A DNA stretch of 41,699 nucleotides from an uncultured Massilimicrobiota sp. (GTDB lineage: Bacteria > Bacillota_I > Bacilli_A > Erysipelotrichales > Coprobacillaceae). A program made the position numbers and the translations under genes. The stretch spans positions 1 through 41,699 of the forward strand of contig CALUZM010000013.1 in the NCBI GenBank assembly GCA_944325245.1, read 5' to 3'. How positions within the stretch are numbered: position 1 is the first letter of the stretch; each line of letters begins with the position of its first letter. Below are positions 32,914 through 40,284 of the stretch, piece after piece. The notes below the pieces were generated by a model. That model was not told where the DNA came from and did not search any database. It saw nothing but the letters and a program-made list of their open reading frames with translations.

Positions 32914-33081
32914 ATGAAAGAACATCATTACATTGTATTTGGTTTATGTTTTTTTATATTCATATTAGGAAAACTTTTAATCACTATCATTCCTGGAAAT
33001 GAAATAGCCAATGCTATTTTGTTTTTAGCAGCCACTATTATAGCTGCTATGTATTATTTCCACAAACAGAAACTCAATTAA
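32914..33081 (+). CDS. 55-residue two-helix membrane protein
   Basis: ATG 32914 follows GAAGGTGAAAA. Product begins MKEHHYIVFGLCFFIF, two membrane helices (about 6-24 and 31-49) and basic end FHKQKLN. A strong terminator follows 20 bp after the stop. This supports a real small gene. Function unknown. Confidence 0.65.
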   Translation: MKEHHYIVFGLCFFIFILGKLLITIIPGNEIANAILFLAATIIAAMYYFHKQKLN

Positions 33082-33103
33082 CTTTATACCATTTACAATA
33101 AAA

Positions 33104-33139
33104 GTATATCTCTATATCATTATCCAGAGATATACTTTT
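33104..33139 (+). terminator. Terminator of the 55-residue gene
   Basis: Stem GTATATCTCT/AGAGATATAC (33104-33113, 33126-33135), then TTTTATTATACTTT. Confidence 0.75.
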
Positions 33140-33264
33140 ATTATACTTTCCTATACAAATATTCGACTTTACTTTTACTAATAAAAACATATATCTAATA
33201 AATATTTGACATAGATATTAGATATTCTCATTTATATCATATTGTGCCTTGCTTATAACCATTA

Positions 33265-33579
33265 TTAAAAAGAAATATCTCTAATATCATAAAATGAAAT
33301 TCTTTGATTATCAATAAACAAAACTTTACGATATTCTGAATCTATTTTTGTAATGATTCCTTGTACTGTCTGGTATTGATGGTGTGTATAATAGACAATT
33401 GTCACAAACATACCTTTTTGAAGTTGCTGAAATAAACAGTTCAATCTTTCACATTCATCTTCCATCAATTCTTTTTTATAAATAGGTTGTTTTTCTTTTT
33501 CATGAAGGTATTCTCTAAATCCACGTAAAGAATCAAATGGTTGAAATTCTACAGCATCATTATGATTTTTATTCTGCAT
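33265..33579 (-). CDS. YolD-like family protein
   Basis: 104 residues. It matches the YolD-like pattern: a charged N-terminal half, then GMFVTIVYYTHHQYQTVQGIITKIDSEYRKVLFIDNQRISFYDI, a small beta barrel, with the usual ending in IRDI. YolD proteins are regularly coded next to a Y-family polymerase, as here, where the genes overlap by 11 bp. Function not established. RBS AGGAGG. Confidence 0.82.
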   Translation of the reverse strand: MQNKNHNDAVEFQPFDSLRGFREYLHEKEKQPIYKKELMEDECERLNCLFQQLQKGMFVTIVYYTHHQYQTVQGIITKIDSEYRKVLFIDNQRISFYDIRDISF

Positions 33580-34822
33580 TATGTCCTCCTATTAACTGGT
33601 GTCGCTGTTTTGCAGTGGCTTTATCTAAAACATTCATCGCTTTTAAAACAGCATCCTTACCATACTTATTTTTAATTTGAATAATGGATTGCTGTAACTG
33701 TCTTTCTTTGAGCACTTCTTCATAGTCAGTAAACAAATCATAGGCTTCATATCTTTCATCAATAACTTGACCAAAACCAATAGAAATCTTTCTAATTTTC
33801 TGATTCTTAAATGTTGTAGATTCAAACAAGTCAATAAATTCCTTAACCAACAGACGATAAGAATTTGTCACAACTGAAATCTTACGACTACCTCCTGTCG
33901 AAGGAAGTGATATATCTACATATCTAATATGTAAAGAAATATGATTAGTCACTAATCCTTGTTCAACAAGTGTCAAAACATTATCCTCTACCATTTCTTT
34001 TAAAACCAGCAAGGCATCCTGATCAGTATAATCTCCAAACAGAACTTGTCCATTAGAGATAGAGCGATGTTGTGGTTGGTAATTTTTAATTTGTTGGATA
34101 GTGACAGGTTCTTTACCCCAAGCATGACGAATCAAAAAACGTGCATTCACACCAAATTCTTTATACAAGATATCTTCAGGGCAATGAGCAATTCCTTTCA
34201 TATTGACAATGCCGAGTTTATATAAACGTTTGGCTATCCCCTTACCTACCTGCCAGAAATCTGTGAGTGGCGTATGTTCCCATAATGTCTTTTGATATAT
34301 CTGTTCATCTAAATAAGCCATATGACTTTTCACATGCTTAGCGGTAATATCCAAAGCCACCTTAGCCAAATAAAGATTCGTACCAACACCACATGTAGCA
34401 GGAATTCCTGTTGTTTTATAGACATCATCGATAATCATCTGAGCTATTTCTTGAGCATTTTTATGATAATAATTCAAATATTCTGTGACATCTAAAAAAG
34501 CTTCATCAATAGAATATACATAAATATCTTCCTGGCTTAAGTATTTTAAATATAAGCCATAAATATTAGCTGAATACTCCATATAAAGTTTCATCCTTGG
34601 TTTCGCCACAATATAGTGAATATACTTTGGTATTTCAAATAAACGACATCTATTTTTGACCCCTAATTCCTTCATATGTGGAGAAACAGCTAAACAGATT
34701 GTACTATTTCCTCGTGAAATATCAGCCACCACAAGATTAACTTTGTAAGGATCCAAACCTCTTTCCACGCATTCTACTGAAGCATAGAAAGTTTTAAAAT
34801 CGATACACAAATAATATCTCAT
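33569..34822 (-). CDS. Y-family DNA polymerase (UvrX/DinB type)
   Basis: 417 residues. Catalytic acids lie in YLCIDFKTFYASVE (Asp) and YSIDEAFLDVT (Asp-Glu). The thumb region contains the HhH-like WQVGKGIAKRLYKLGI, followed by a little-finger domain. It performs translesion DNA synthesis. The C-terminus lacks a beta-clamp motif that I can point to. The ATG at 34822 follows AAGGTGGTGAG; a TTG at 34828 is possible. Sits with a YolD-like gene, the UvrX-type arrangement of Firmicutes. Confidence 0.9.
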   Translation of the reverse strand: MRYYLCIDFKTFYASVECVERGLDPYKVNLVVADISRGNSTICLAVSPHMKELGVKNRCRLFEIPKYIHYIVAKPRMKLYMEYSANIYGLYLKYLSQEDIYVYSIDEAFLDVTEYLNYYHKNAQEIAQMIIDDVYKTTGIPATCGVGTNLYLAKVALDITAKHVKSHMAYLDEQIYQKTLWEHTPLTDFWQVGKGIAKRLYKLGIVNMKGIAHCPEDILYKEFGVNARFLIRHAWGKEPVTIQQIKNYQPQHRSISNGQVLFGDYTDQDALLVLKEMVEDNVLTLVEQGLVTNHISLHIRYVDISLPSTGGSRKISVVTNSYRLLVKEFIDLFESTTFKNQKIRKISIGFGQVIDERYEAYDLFTDYEEVLKERQLQQSIIQIKNKYGKDAVLKAMNVLDKATAKQRHQLIGGHNAE

Positions 34823-34847
34823 ACACAACTCACCACCTTACAAAGTT

Positions 34848-34876
34848 ATTATACAAAAGAAAAGTTGCATAATCAA
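34848..34876 (-). promoter_or_regulatory. Promoter of the polymerase-yolD operon
   Basis: On the minus strand TTGATT (34871-34876), a 17-bp spacer, and TATAAT (34848-34853). The -35 lies in the loop of a terminator hairpin of the gene before it. No LexA box of the GAAC/GTTC kind is visible. Confidence 0.6.
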
Positions 34877-34897
34877 TGCATTTTATGCAACTTTTCT
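34858..34897 (-). terminator. Terminator of the NrdD-tail-like gene
   Basis: A 15-bp perfect stem AGAAAAGTTGCATAA/TTATGCAACTTTTCT (34858-34872, 34883-34897), followed on the minus strand by TTTGTATAAT. Confidence 0.8.
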
Positions 34898-34915
34898 ATA
34901 CAATATTTTCCATTT

Positions 34916-35200
34916 CTAAACTTGATGTTTCACACGATCTCGTTCCTCGGCTCTCTTGGCATCATTAAAGCGGTCCAATGTTCCTACTAAATAACCTGTA
35001 ATACGTCGAATTCTCTGAATGGGTTCTGGTTGTAAATGATAGTGAAGATCAACAAATTCTCCATCAATCGTCAATGTTAAGGCAGTTAAAGTTTCATGAG
35101 GATATTTCTTTTTGACATACTGGATATATTCTTTGATTTCATCTTCACTCATTTCACCATTCAAAACTTCAACATCAACCTGATTAATGACTTCTTTCAT
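34916..35200 (-). CDS. Small protein like the C-terminal tail of anaerobic RNR (NrdD-like)
   Basis: 94 residues from the ATG at 35200 (GAAGGTG site). The stretch IQRIRRITGYLVGTLDRFNDAKRAEERDRVKH resembles the end of NrdD (class III ribonucleotide reductase), but neither the zinc cysteines nor the glycyl radical motif are present and the protein is far too short for catalysis. It could be a stand-alone relic domain or a regulator of NrdD. No nrdG or nrdD is near. Own promoter and terminator. Confidence 0.6.
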   Translation of the reverse strand: MKEVINQVDVEVLNGEMSEDEIKEYIQYVKKKYPHETLTALTLTIDGEFVDLHYHLQPEPIQRIRRITGYLVGTLDRFNDAKRAEERDRVKHQV

Positions 35201-35270
35201 ATTCATCACCTTCTTTATTTCATTATAGAAAATATCATTCTAAAAAACAAATGAAATGACTGTTTGGTTC

Positions 35271-35300
35271 TTGAAAAAATTGAAAGAACTATTATACAAT
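35271..35300 (+). promoter_or_regulatory. luxS promoter
   Basis: TTGAAA (35271-35276) and TACAAT (35295-35300), 18 bp apart, 27 bp before the luxS ATG. Confidence 0.6.
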
Positions 35301-35327
35301 AGACATAAAAAAGTGAGGTGTTAATAA

Positions 35328-35774
35328 ATGAAAAGAATTACAAGCTTTAGTGTTGATCATACCCAATTAAAAAAGGGAGTCTATGTTTCAAGGGTTGATG
35401 ATCATCTGACAACCTATGATATCAGAATGTGTGAGCCTAATGTTGATGAACCTTTAGACCCTAAGGCTGCTCATACAATTGAACATATCGGAGCAACACT
35501 TTTAAGAAATGGTACTTATAAAGAACAGATTATTTACTTTGGTCCCATGGGTTGTATGACAGGGTTTTATTTGATTACAAAGGATTTAGATTTTGAGACA
35601 ATCAAAACATTGCTCAAAACGACTTTTGAACAGATTGCTCATTGGGATCAAGACATACCTGGTGCGAAAAAAGAAGAATGCGGTAATTATACATATATGG
35701 ATTTAACCAAAGCAAAGCAAGCTGCTCTCTTTTTTATCAACAGTTCATGGGAACATGTTTATCATTATCTTTAA
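35328..35774 (+). CDS. luxS: S-ribosylhomocysteine lyase LuxS
   Basis: LuxS splits S-ribosylhomocysteine to homocysteine and DPD, the precursor of AI-2. Metal ligands H49 and H53 (HTIEH) and C118 (EECGN) are present, with catalytic E52 and C76 (GPMGCMTGF). 148 residues, complete. RBS GAGGTG. It stands alone on the plus strand; no mtnN (pfs) gene is near. Confidence 0.96.
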   Translation: MKRITSFSVDHTQLKKGVYVSRVDDHLTTYDIRMCEPNVDEPLDPKAAHTIEHIGATLLRNGTYKEQIIYFGPMGCMTGFYLITKDLDFETIKTLLKTTFEQIAHWDQDIPGAKKEECGNYTYMDLTKAKQAALFFINSSWEHVYHYL

Positions 35775-35780
35775 AAGGAA

Positions 35781-35808
35781 ATGCAAGATGATCTTGCATT
35801 TTTATTTT
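35781..35808. terminator. Terminator between luxS and VOC gene
   Basis: Stem ATGCAAG/CTTGCAT (35781-35787, 35793-35799), then TTTTTATTTT, right after the luxS stop. Overlaps the end of the convergent VOC gene. Confidence 0.8.
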
Positions 35809-36305
35809 CCGTATTTTTTCTGATCTTCTGCAATATTACCATGATGTTGTAATGATTTTTCCGTATATTGCATAATTTCAAATTTATTACCATCAGGATC
35901 ATGAATCCACATCTGCCATGTTTCTGATTGACCCTTATTAGGTTCAATATCTATGTCAACACCCGCTTTGACAAGCTCTTCTCTGGCCGCATGAATATCA
36001 TCTACCATTAAAGCAAAATGTGAATAACCAAGTCTTGTATCTGGTGCTTCATGTGCCTGTTGTCCATCAGCTTTTGGGAAAAGCTCTAAATATTGTCCAG
36101 GGGCCAGTTCAATAAAGATATAGGCAATACCTGTTGGATCTGTTTCAGCTCTTTGTGCCCAGGCTCCACGATTGGGATTACCCTTATAGGCATCATAACG
36201 CATAATGATCTTTGCCTTTAATCCTAATTTGTTTTCATAAAAATCTCTCATTGCATCCATCTGATCTGTATAAAATGAAAGATGCATAATTTCATTAAAT
36301 TTCAT
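35802..36305 (-). CDS. VOC (glyoxalase/bleomycin resistance) superfamily protein
   Basis: 167 residues. Two beta-alpha-beta-beta-beta units: HLSFYTDQMDAMRDFYENKLGLK, then YSHFALMVDDIHAAREELVKAG and DPDGNKFEIMQY. Metal ligands expected at the first His and near QYLELF and FEIMQ are present. The exact substrate cannot be inferred. It lies 17 bp after the Gfo/Idh gene and may belong to the sugar operon. Confidence 0.85.
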   Translation of the reverse strand: MKFNEIMHLSFYTDQMDAMRDFYENKLGLKAKIIMRYDAYKGNPNRGAWAQRAETDPTGIAYIFIELAPGQYLELFPKADGQQAHEAPDTRLGYSHFALMVDDIHAAREELVKAGVDIDIEPNKGQSETWQMWIHDPDGNKFEIMQYTEKSLQHHGNIAEDQKKYGK

Positions 36306-36322
36306 ATTTTCATCTTCTTTCC

Positions 36323-37312
36323 TTATCTTTGATCAGCAGGAAATTCAACGCCTGCTGATTTTCTAGCAAGTGTTGCAATTTTCATCGCAATCAAGCTTTT
36401 TTTCATCATTTCTTGAGCTCTATCAAAATCTTTTTGTTCAAAGATTTTGACAAACTCTACAAATTCAAAATACATACGATGTTGTCCATGTTGTTCATCA
36501 TAATCATATTCACTTTTATCATTTTTTAACAGTTTAAATCTTGAAGTATTATTCGCTGGAGTATCTAAAACAAGACATCCCTGATCTCCTTGAATGCTTG
36601 TCATAATCGGTGCTTTACAATCTTTGGCACCAATCAAAACAGCTTTAAATGTTCCATAATCTAAAGTGATAATTCCTGAAGTATCAATACCTTTTTCAAT
36701 ATTGGCCTGATATTCAACATGCTGTGGTTCACCAAATAAAGCTACTAATAAATGAATATTATAAATATTTAAATCCATCAAAGCGCCTCCAGATTTGTTG
36801 ACATCAAATGCTGGTAAAATTTTTCCTTCCTTAAATGCATTATAACGAGAAGAATATTGTGAATAATTAGCCGAAACAATTTTGACATTGCCAACTTTGC
36901 TCAATAATTCTTTCATCTTTAAAACATTTGGTAAATATTGTGTAGAAATCGCTTCCAACAAGAGAAGATGTTCTGCTTTTGCGACAGCATTTAATTCTTC
37001 CAATTCTGCAACGTTAGAAGTAAATGGTTTTTCACAGATAACATGTTTATGAGCTTTTAAAGCTTTCATACTCATTTCATAATGTAAATGGTTATTCACA
37101 GCTATATAAACGACTTCTACCTGTTCATCCTTTAACATTTCATCATAATTGACATATGTAGAAGTAATATGATGTTCTTTAGCCATATCTTCAATCTTTT
37201 CTTTTTCTTCTGGCAAGGCACAAATGGCTGTCAATTCTACACCCTCGACCTGATGAATGAATGTCAATAAATCATGAACAATCATGCCAGCCCCTAAAAT
37301 TCCAACCTTCAT
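36323..37312 (-). CDS. Gfo/Idh/MocA family oxidoreductase
   Basis: 329 residues. N-terminal Rossmann fold with GILGAGMI, then CEKPFTS (catalytic Lys of the EKP motif), and the C-terminal alpha/beta domain. NAD(P)-dependent sugar or inositol dehydrogenases are typical. Its ATG overlaps the stop of the upstream gene of the same family. RBS AAGGAGG. Confidence 0.9.
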   Translation of the reverse strand: MKVGILGAGMIVHDLLTFIHQVEGVELTAICALPEEKEKIEDMAKEHHITSTYVNYDEMLKDEQVEVVYIAVNNHLHYEMSMKALKAHKHVICEKPFTSNVAELEELNAVAKAEHLLLLEAISTQYLPNVLKMKELLSKVGNVKIVSANYSQYSSRYNAFKEGKILPAFDVNKSGGALMDLNIYNIHLLVALFGEPQHVEYQANIEKGIDTSGIITLDYGTFKAVLIGAKDCKAPIMTSIQGDQGCLVLDTPANNTSRFKLLKNDKSEYDYDEQHGQHRMYFEFVEFVKIFEQKDFDRAQEMMKKSLIAMKIATLARKSAGVEFPADQR

Positions 37313-38334
37313 TATTTAGCCTCCTTAGCAACTTTTGTCGCTTCTTCAATAATTTTTAATACTTCAATGACTTCTTCATCTTTGACAACTTTTTCTCCAC
37401 CATTGAAGATGACATCATATAAATTGTCATAGATGAGACCATAATCTTGAATTTCTGTAGGAACTTTCTTTGTAATATCCTGACCATTTTCATCAATATA
37501 AGATAAAGTTCCCCATTTATCTTCTGGTAAAGGATCAAAACTAATTTCAACTGGTCCAGGTTTTGCTTTTTGAGAACTTTGATGTCCTAAAGCTGGCATT
37601 AGGAAGCTTCCCTTACGTCCATGTACAATAAAGCGTGGATAATCCAATTTCACATAATAACTCGTTTTGACAATAGCTTTCATGCGATCATAGAAGAAAT
37701 CAATATCATAATAATCATCTGATTCACCCGGATGATCAAAACTACGACAGTCATAAACAATTTTCTTTGGTTTACCAAATTGTCCAATAATTTGATCAAT
37801 TGGATGAACAGCTAAACCATAAAGAATTCCAAAACCAACATGATCCGCAATAGATGGACGATAATAATCATAATGTGATTCCACTTCTAAGATTTCTCCT
37901 AGCACACCAGATTCAATCACTTTTCTAACTGTACGCATATCAGCATCAAAACGTCTGTTTTGATTAGCCATTGCAACTAATCCTTTTTCTTTAGCATAAG
38001 CAAACACTTCACTGGCTTCCTTAGCAGTCATTGCAAATGGCTTTTCACATAAGACGTTTTTACCATGCTCCAATGCCTGCATTGTATAAGAGACATGGAA
38101 CTGATCTGGTGTATTGACAACAATCAAATTCACTTCTGGATCATTCATGACCTGATCAATATCTGTTGTAAAAGTGATATCAGGATACCATGTTTCTCTT
38201 TCTTCATCTCCAACTCTATCTTCTTCTCTACGATAGATATATTTGACCTTAATGGTGTCTTTTCTTCTTTCAACATAAGGTAAATGGTAACGACACACAC
38301 TATTACCAAAACCAATATAAGCAACAACTAACAT
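37312..38334 (-). CDS. Gfo/Idh/MocA family oxidoreductase
   Basis: 340 residues. Starts MLVVAYIGFGNSV (nucleotide-binding GxGxx), with EKPFAMT (Lys of the EKP motif) and H in LAVHPIDQI. NAD(P)-linked sugar oxidoreductase; the substrate is unknown. The two paralogues overlap by one base, so they may act in series or as a hetero-pair. RBS AAAGGAGG. The TIM-barrel-like gene lies upstream, after a hairpin. Confidence 0.9.
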   Translation of the reverse strand: MLVVAYIGFGNSVCRYHLPYVERRKDTIKVKYIYRREEDRVGDEERETWYPDITFTTDIDQVMNDPEVNLIVVNTPDQFHVSYTMQALEHGKNVLCEKPFAMTAKEASEVFAYAKEKGLVAMANQNRRFDADMRTVRKVIESGVLGEILEVESHYDYYRPSIADHVGFGILYGLAVHPIDQIIGQFGKPKKIVYDCRSFDHPGESDDYYDIDFFYDRMKAIVKTSYYVKLDYPRFIVHGRKGSFLMPALGHQSSQKAKPGPVEISFDPLPEDKWGTLSYIDENGQDITKKVPTEIQDYGLIYDNLYDVIFNGGEKVVKDEEVIEVLKIIEEATKVAKEAK

Positions 38335-38413
38335 TTTATCTTCCTCCTTTATTTACCTTCATTTTATAAAAGAGAAACAATAAAAAATAGACAATGAAAC
38401 CAAAAAGAAATCC

Positions 38414-38444
38414 GATTTCATCCGTTATTTTCAACGATGAAATT
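38414..38444 (-). terminator. Hairpin between sugar genes
   Basis: Stem GATTTCAT/ATGAAATT with CGTT/AACG extension, followed on the minus strand by a T-rich stretch (TTTCTTTTTGGTTT). It may partly separate the gene at 38456 from the oxidoreductases. Confidence 0.5.
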
Positions 38445-38455
38445 CAATTTCAAAA

Positions 38456-39391
38456 TCAGCGCCTTGGCGTTGCCATCTGAGCCCAAGTATACGCTTTTCC
38501 TTTCAATGTGATAGACATCTGATAGATATTTTCAGGCCATGTTCCGCCACCAAATCCACCATCACCAATCGCATGAACATCACAGCCTGTCTGCTTCATC
38601 ATCAATGTAATTTGACGAATCGTATCTACATCCGCAGCTTCAACATTGCTATTTAAAAAGGACATCGCTAAAGCACCTTGACGATGCGTATACTCAATCA
38701 ATTCACGAATACGTTCAACAGTGATTCCATGGCGTGATCCTGGAGCTGGAAAATCAATAATATCAGCACCAGAATGAATCAGCTGATCAATTGTTTCATA
38801 AGCATCATAATCGGCCAGTGGATCTCCTAGAACCTTTTCAACAATGCCATCTTCCCATTTTCCAGCAAAAATCAACATATCATCTCCACAGACTTCACGA
38901 GCAATTTTGGTCCATTTGATAACATCTTGAATGGAAGTCCCACTACCTGGATTCCCACCTAAAATCAAAAACGATACACCCCATTCTTTGATTTTTTGAA
39001 GATTTTCACGTGTACAAGCCATTCCTTTCAAATCATAAAAACGGGAACTATTCAAATCAATATCAGCACGAGGGCATCCTAGATAAATACCTACCGGTCT
39101 GCCTCCTACCAGATCTTTAAGACCCTGATAATCAAAGCCTTGCAAACCTGGACAGCTTTGAGGATTATGAAAATCAAAACCATTTAATAAAACCATATCT
39201 GCTCCAAAAGCAAACATTAATTCCGTACTAGTACAATTGGGAAATAAAATAGGATTTTTTAAATATGTCTGTCCCATCAGGACACGTCCTTCTGATTTTA
39301 AGATAGATTCTTTTAAATCTCTTCCCGAATAAGTAGAAATCTGTGAAGATTTCGCACTTATTAATCTTGTAATATTGTCATGTAATTCCAT
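38456..39391 (-). CDS. TIM-barrel-like protein of unknown function (PEP mutase/DUF7916-like)
   Basis: 311 residues. Repeated beta-alpha strands with glycine-rich ends (MVLLNGFDFHNP, GIYLGCPRADID, FLILGGNPGSG, IDFPAPGSRHG, AIGDGGFGGG) suggest a TIM barrel. Databases tend to call such proteins 'haloacid dehalogenase-like', but no DxDx(T/V) HAD motif is visible, so I do not accept that. It lies in a sugar gene group and diverges from an RpiR regulator. RBS GAAAGGATG. Confidence 0.7.
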   Translation of the reverse strand: MELHDNITRLISAKSSQISTYSGRDLKESILKSEGRVLMGQTYLKNPILFPNCTSTELMFAFGADMVLLNGFDFHNPQSCPGLQGFDYQGLKDLVGGRPVGIYLGCPRADIDLNSSRFYDLKGMACTRENLQKIKEWGVSFLILGGNPGSGTSIQDVIKWTKIAREVCGDDMLIFAGKWEDGIVEKVLGDPLADYDAYETIDQLIHSGADIIDFPAPGSRHGITVERIRELIEYTHRQGALAMSFLNSNVEAADVDTIRQITLMMKQTGCDVHAIGDGGFGGGTWPENIYQMSITLKGKAYTWAQMATPRR

Positions 39392-39418
39392 TATGTATTC
39401 ATCCTTTCTTTATTTTGT

Positions 39419-39434
39419 GAGAAAACGTTTTCTC
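39419..39434. promoter_or_regulatory. 16-bp palindrome: RpiR operator or cre site
   Basis: GAGAAAACGTTTTCTC is a perfect palindrome, in the 83-bp gap between the divergent sugar genes. Its core GAAAACGTTTTC fits the CcpA cre consensus (TGAAARCGYTTTCA) at 12 of 14 positions; an RpiR operator is equally possible. Confidence 0.65.
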
Positions 39435-39474
39435 TTTTGCTTATTCTATGTTAAAATAATAGCGAGGTGATTCC

Positions 39475-40260
39475 ATGATTCAAGATTATATTCAACATGT
39501 TAAACTGACACCCCAAGAAAAAGCGATTGTCAGTTATATTCAAGAACATCCCGAATCCGTTTTACAGCATAACGCAAAAGAGCTTTCCAAGCTCATTTAT
39601 GTCAGTCCTCCGACAATGGTTCGTTTCGTTAAAAAATTAGGTTTTCAAGGTTATCATGATTTTCAAATGACTTATAGTCAAGAACATATGATGTTTAATG
39701 AAACAAAAGATTATCGCATTGATCAAAACAGTTCAATCAAAGATATCATCGATGTTTTACCAGACATCTATTATCATGTTTTTATGGAAACCAAGAAATT
39801 GACAAAGACTGAATCTTTTATTAGAACTGTCAACTATATGATGGAAGCCAAACAGATTGATTTTTACGCTAATGACAACAATTATTCTGAGATTCAATCA
39901 GCTTGTTTAAAACTCTCCAATATAGGTATTCGTGCTCAGGCTTTTAATACCTTGAACACTTCTTATTTAGAAGCCATTCGTCCTGCTGATATTCTCTCTT
40001 TTGTCGTTAGCCATTCCGGCAACAACAAAACAATGGTTGATGCTGCATACGCCTTAAGAAAAAAACGTATTCGTGTGATTGGAATCACAGGTAAATTAGA
40101 TCCCACTTTAGATTTAATTTGCAATGAAAGCTTATATATTGATTCCTATCGTCATCATTTACCTTTTGGAATCACGTTATATGGCATGTCCATTCATTAC
40201 ATTATTGATGTTCTCTATACAGCTTTATATTTTAAAAAGAATAGCAGTAAAGGAATATGA
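39475..40260 (+). CDS. MurR/RpiR family transcriptional regulator
   Basis: 261 residues. N-terminal RpiR helix-turn-helix (LTPQEKAIVSYIQEHPESVLQ ... SPPTMVRFVKKLGFQGYHDF) and a C-terminal SIS domain (about 110-245; DILSFVVSHSGNNKTMVDAA) that binds a phosphosugar. It probably controls the divergent sugar genes and the convergent GH1 gene. RBS GAGGTG. Confidence 0.93.
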   Translation: MIQDYIQHVKLTPQEKAIVSYIQEHPESVLQHNAKELSKLIYVSPPTMVRFVKKLGFQGYHDFQMTYSQEHMMFNETKDYRIDQNSSIKDIIDVLPDIYYHVFMETKKLTKTESFIRTVNYMMEAKQIDFYANDNNYSEIQSACLKLSNIGIRAQAFNTLNTSYLEAIRPADILSFVVSHSGNNKTMVDAAYALRKKRIRVIGITGKLDPTLDLICNESLYIDSYRHHLPFGITLYGMSIHYIIDVLYTALYFKKNSSKGI

Positions 40261-40278
40261 TCAAACATATTCTTTTTT
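40253..40278 (+). terminator. Terminator of the RpiR gene
   Basis: Stem GAATATG/CATATTC (40253-40259, 40266-40272), then six T. It overlaps the stop codon. Confidence 0.75.
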
Positions 40279-40284
40279 AAATGA

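Noticed and set aside
38456-39391. Haloacid dehalogenase-like hydrolase
   Set aside because: No DxDx(T/V) nucleophile motif or other HAD motifs are visible; the glycine-rich strand ends suggest a TIM barrel.
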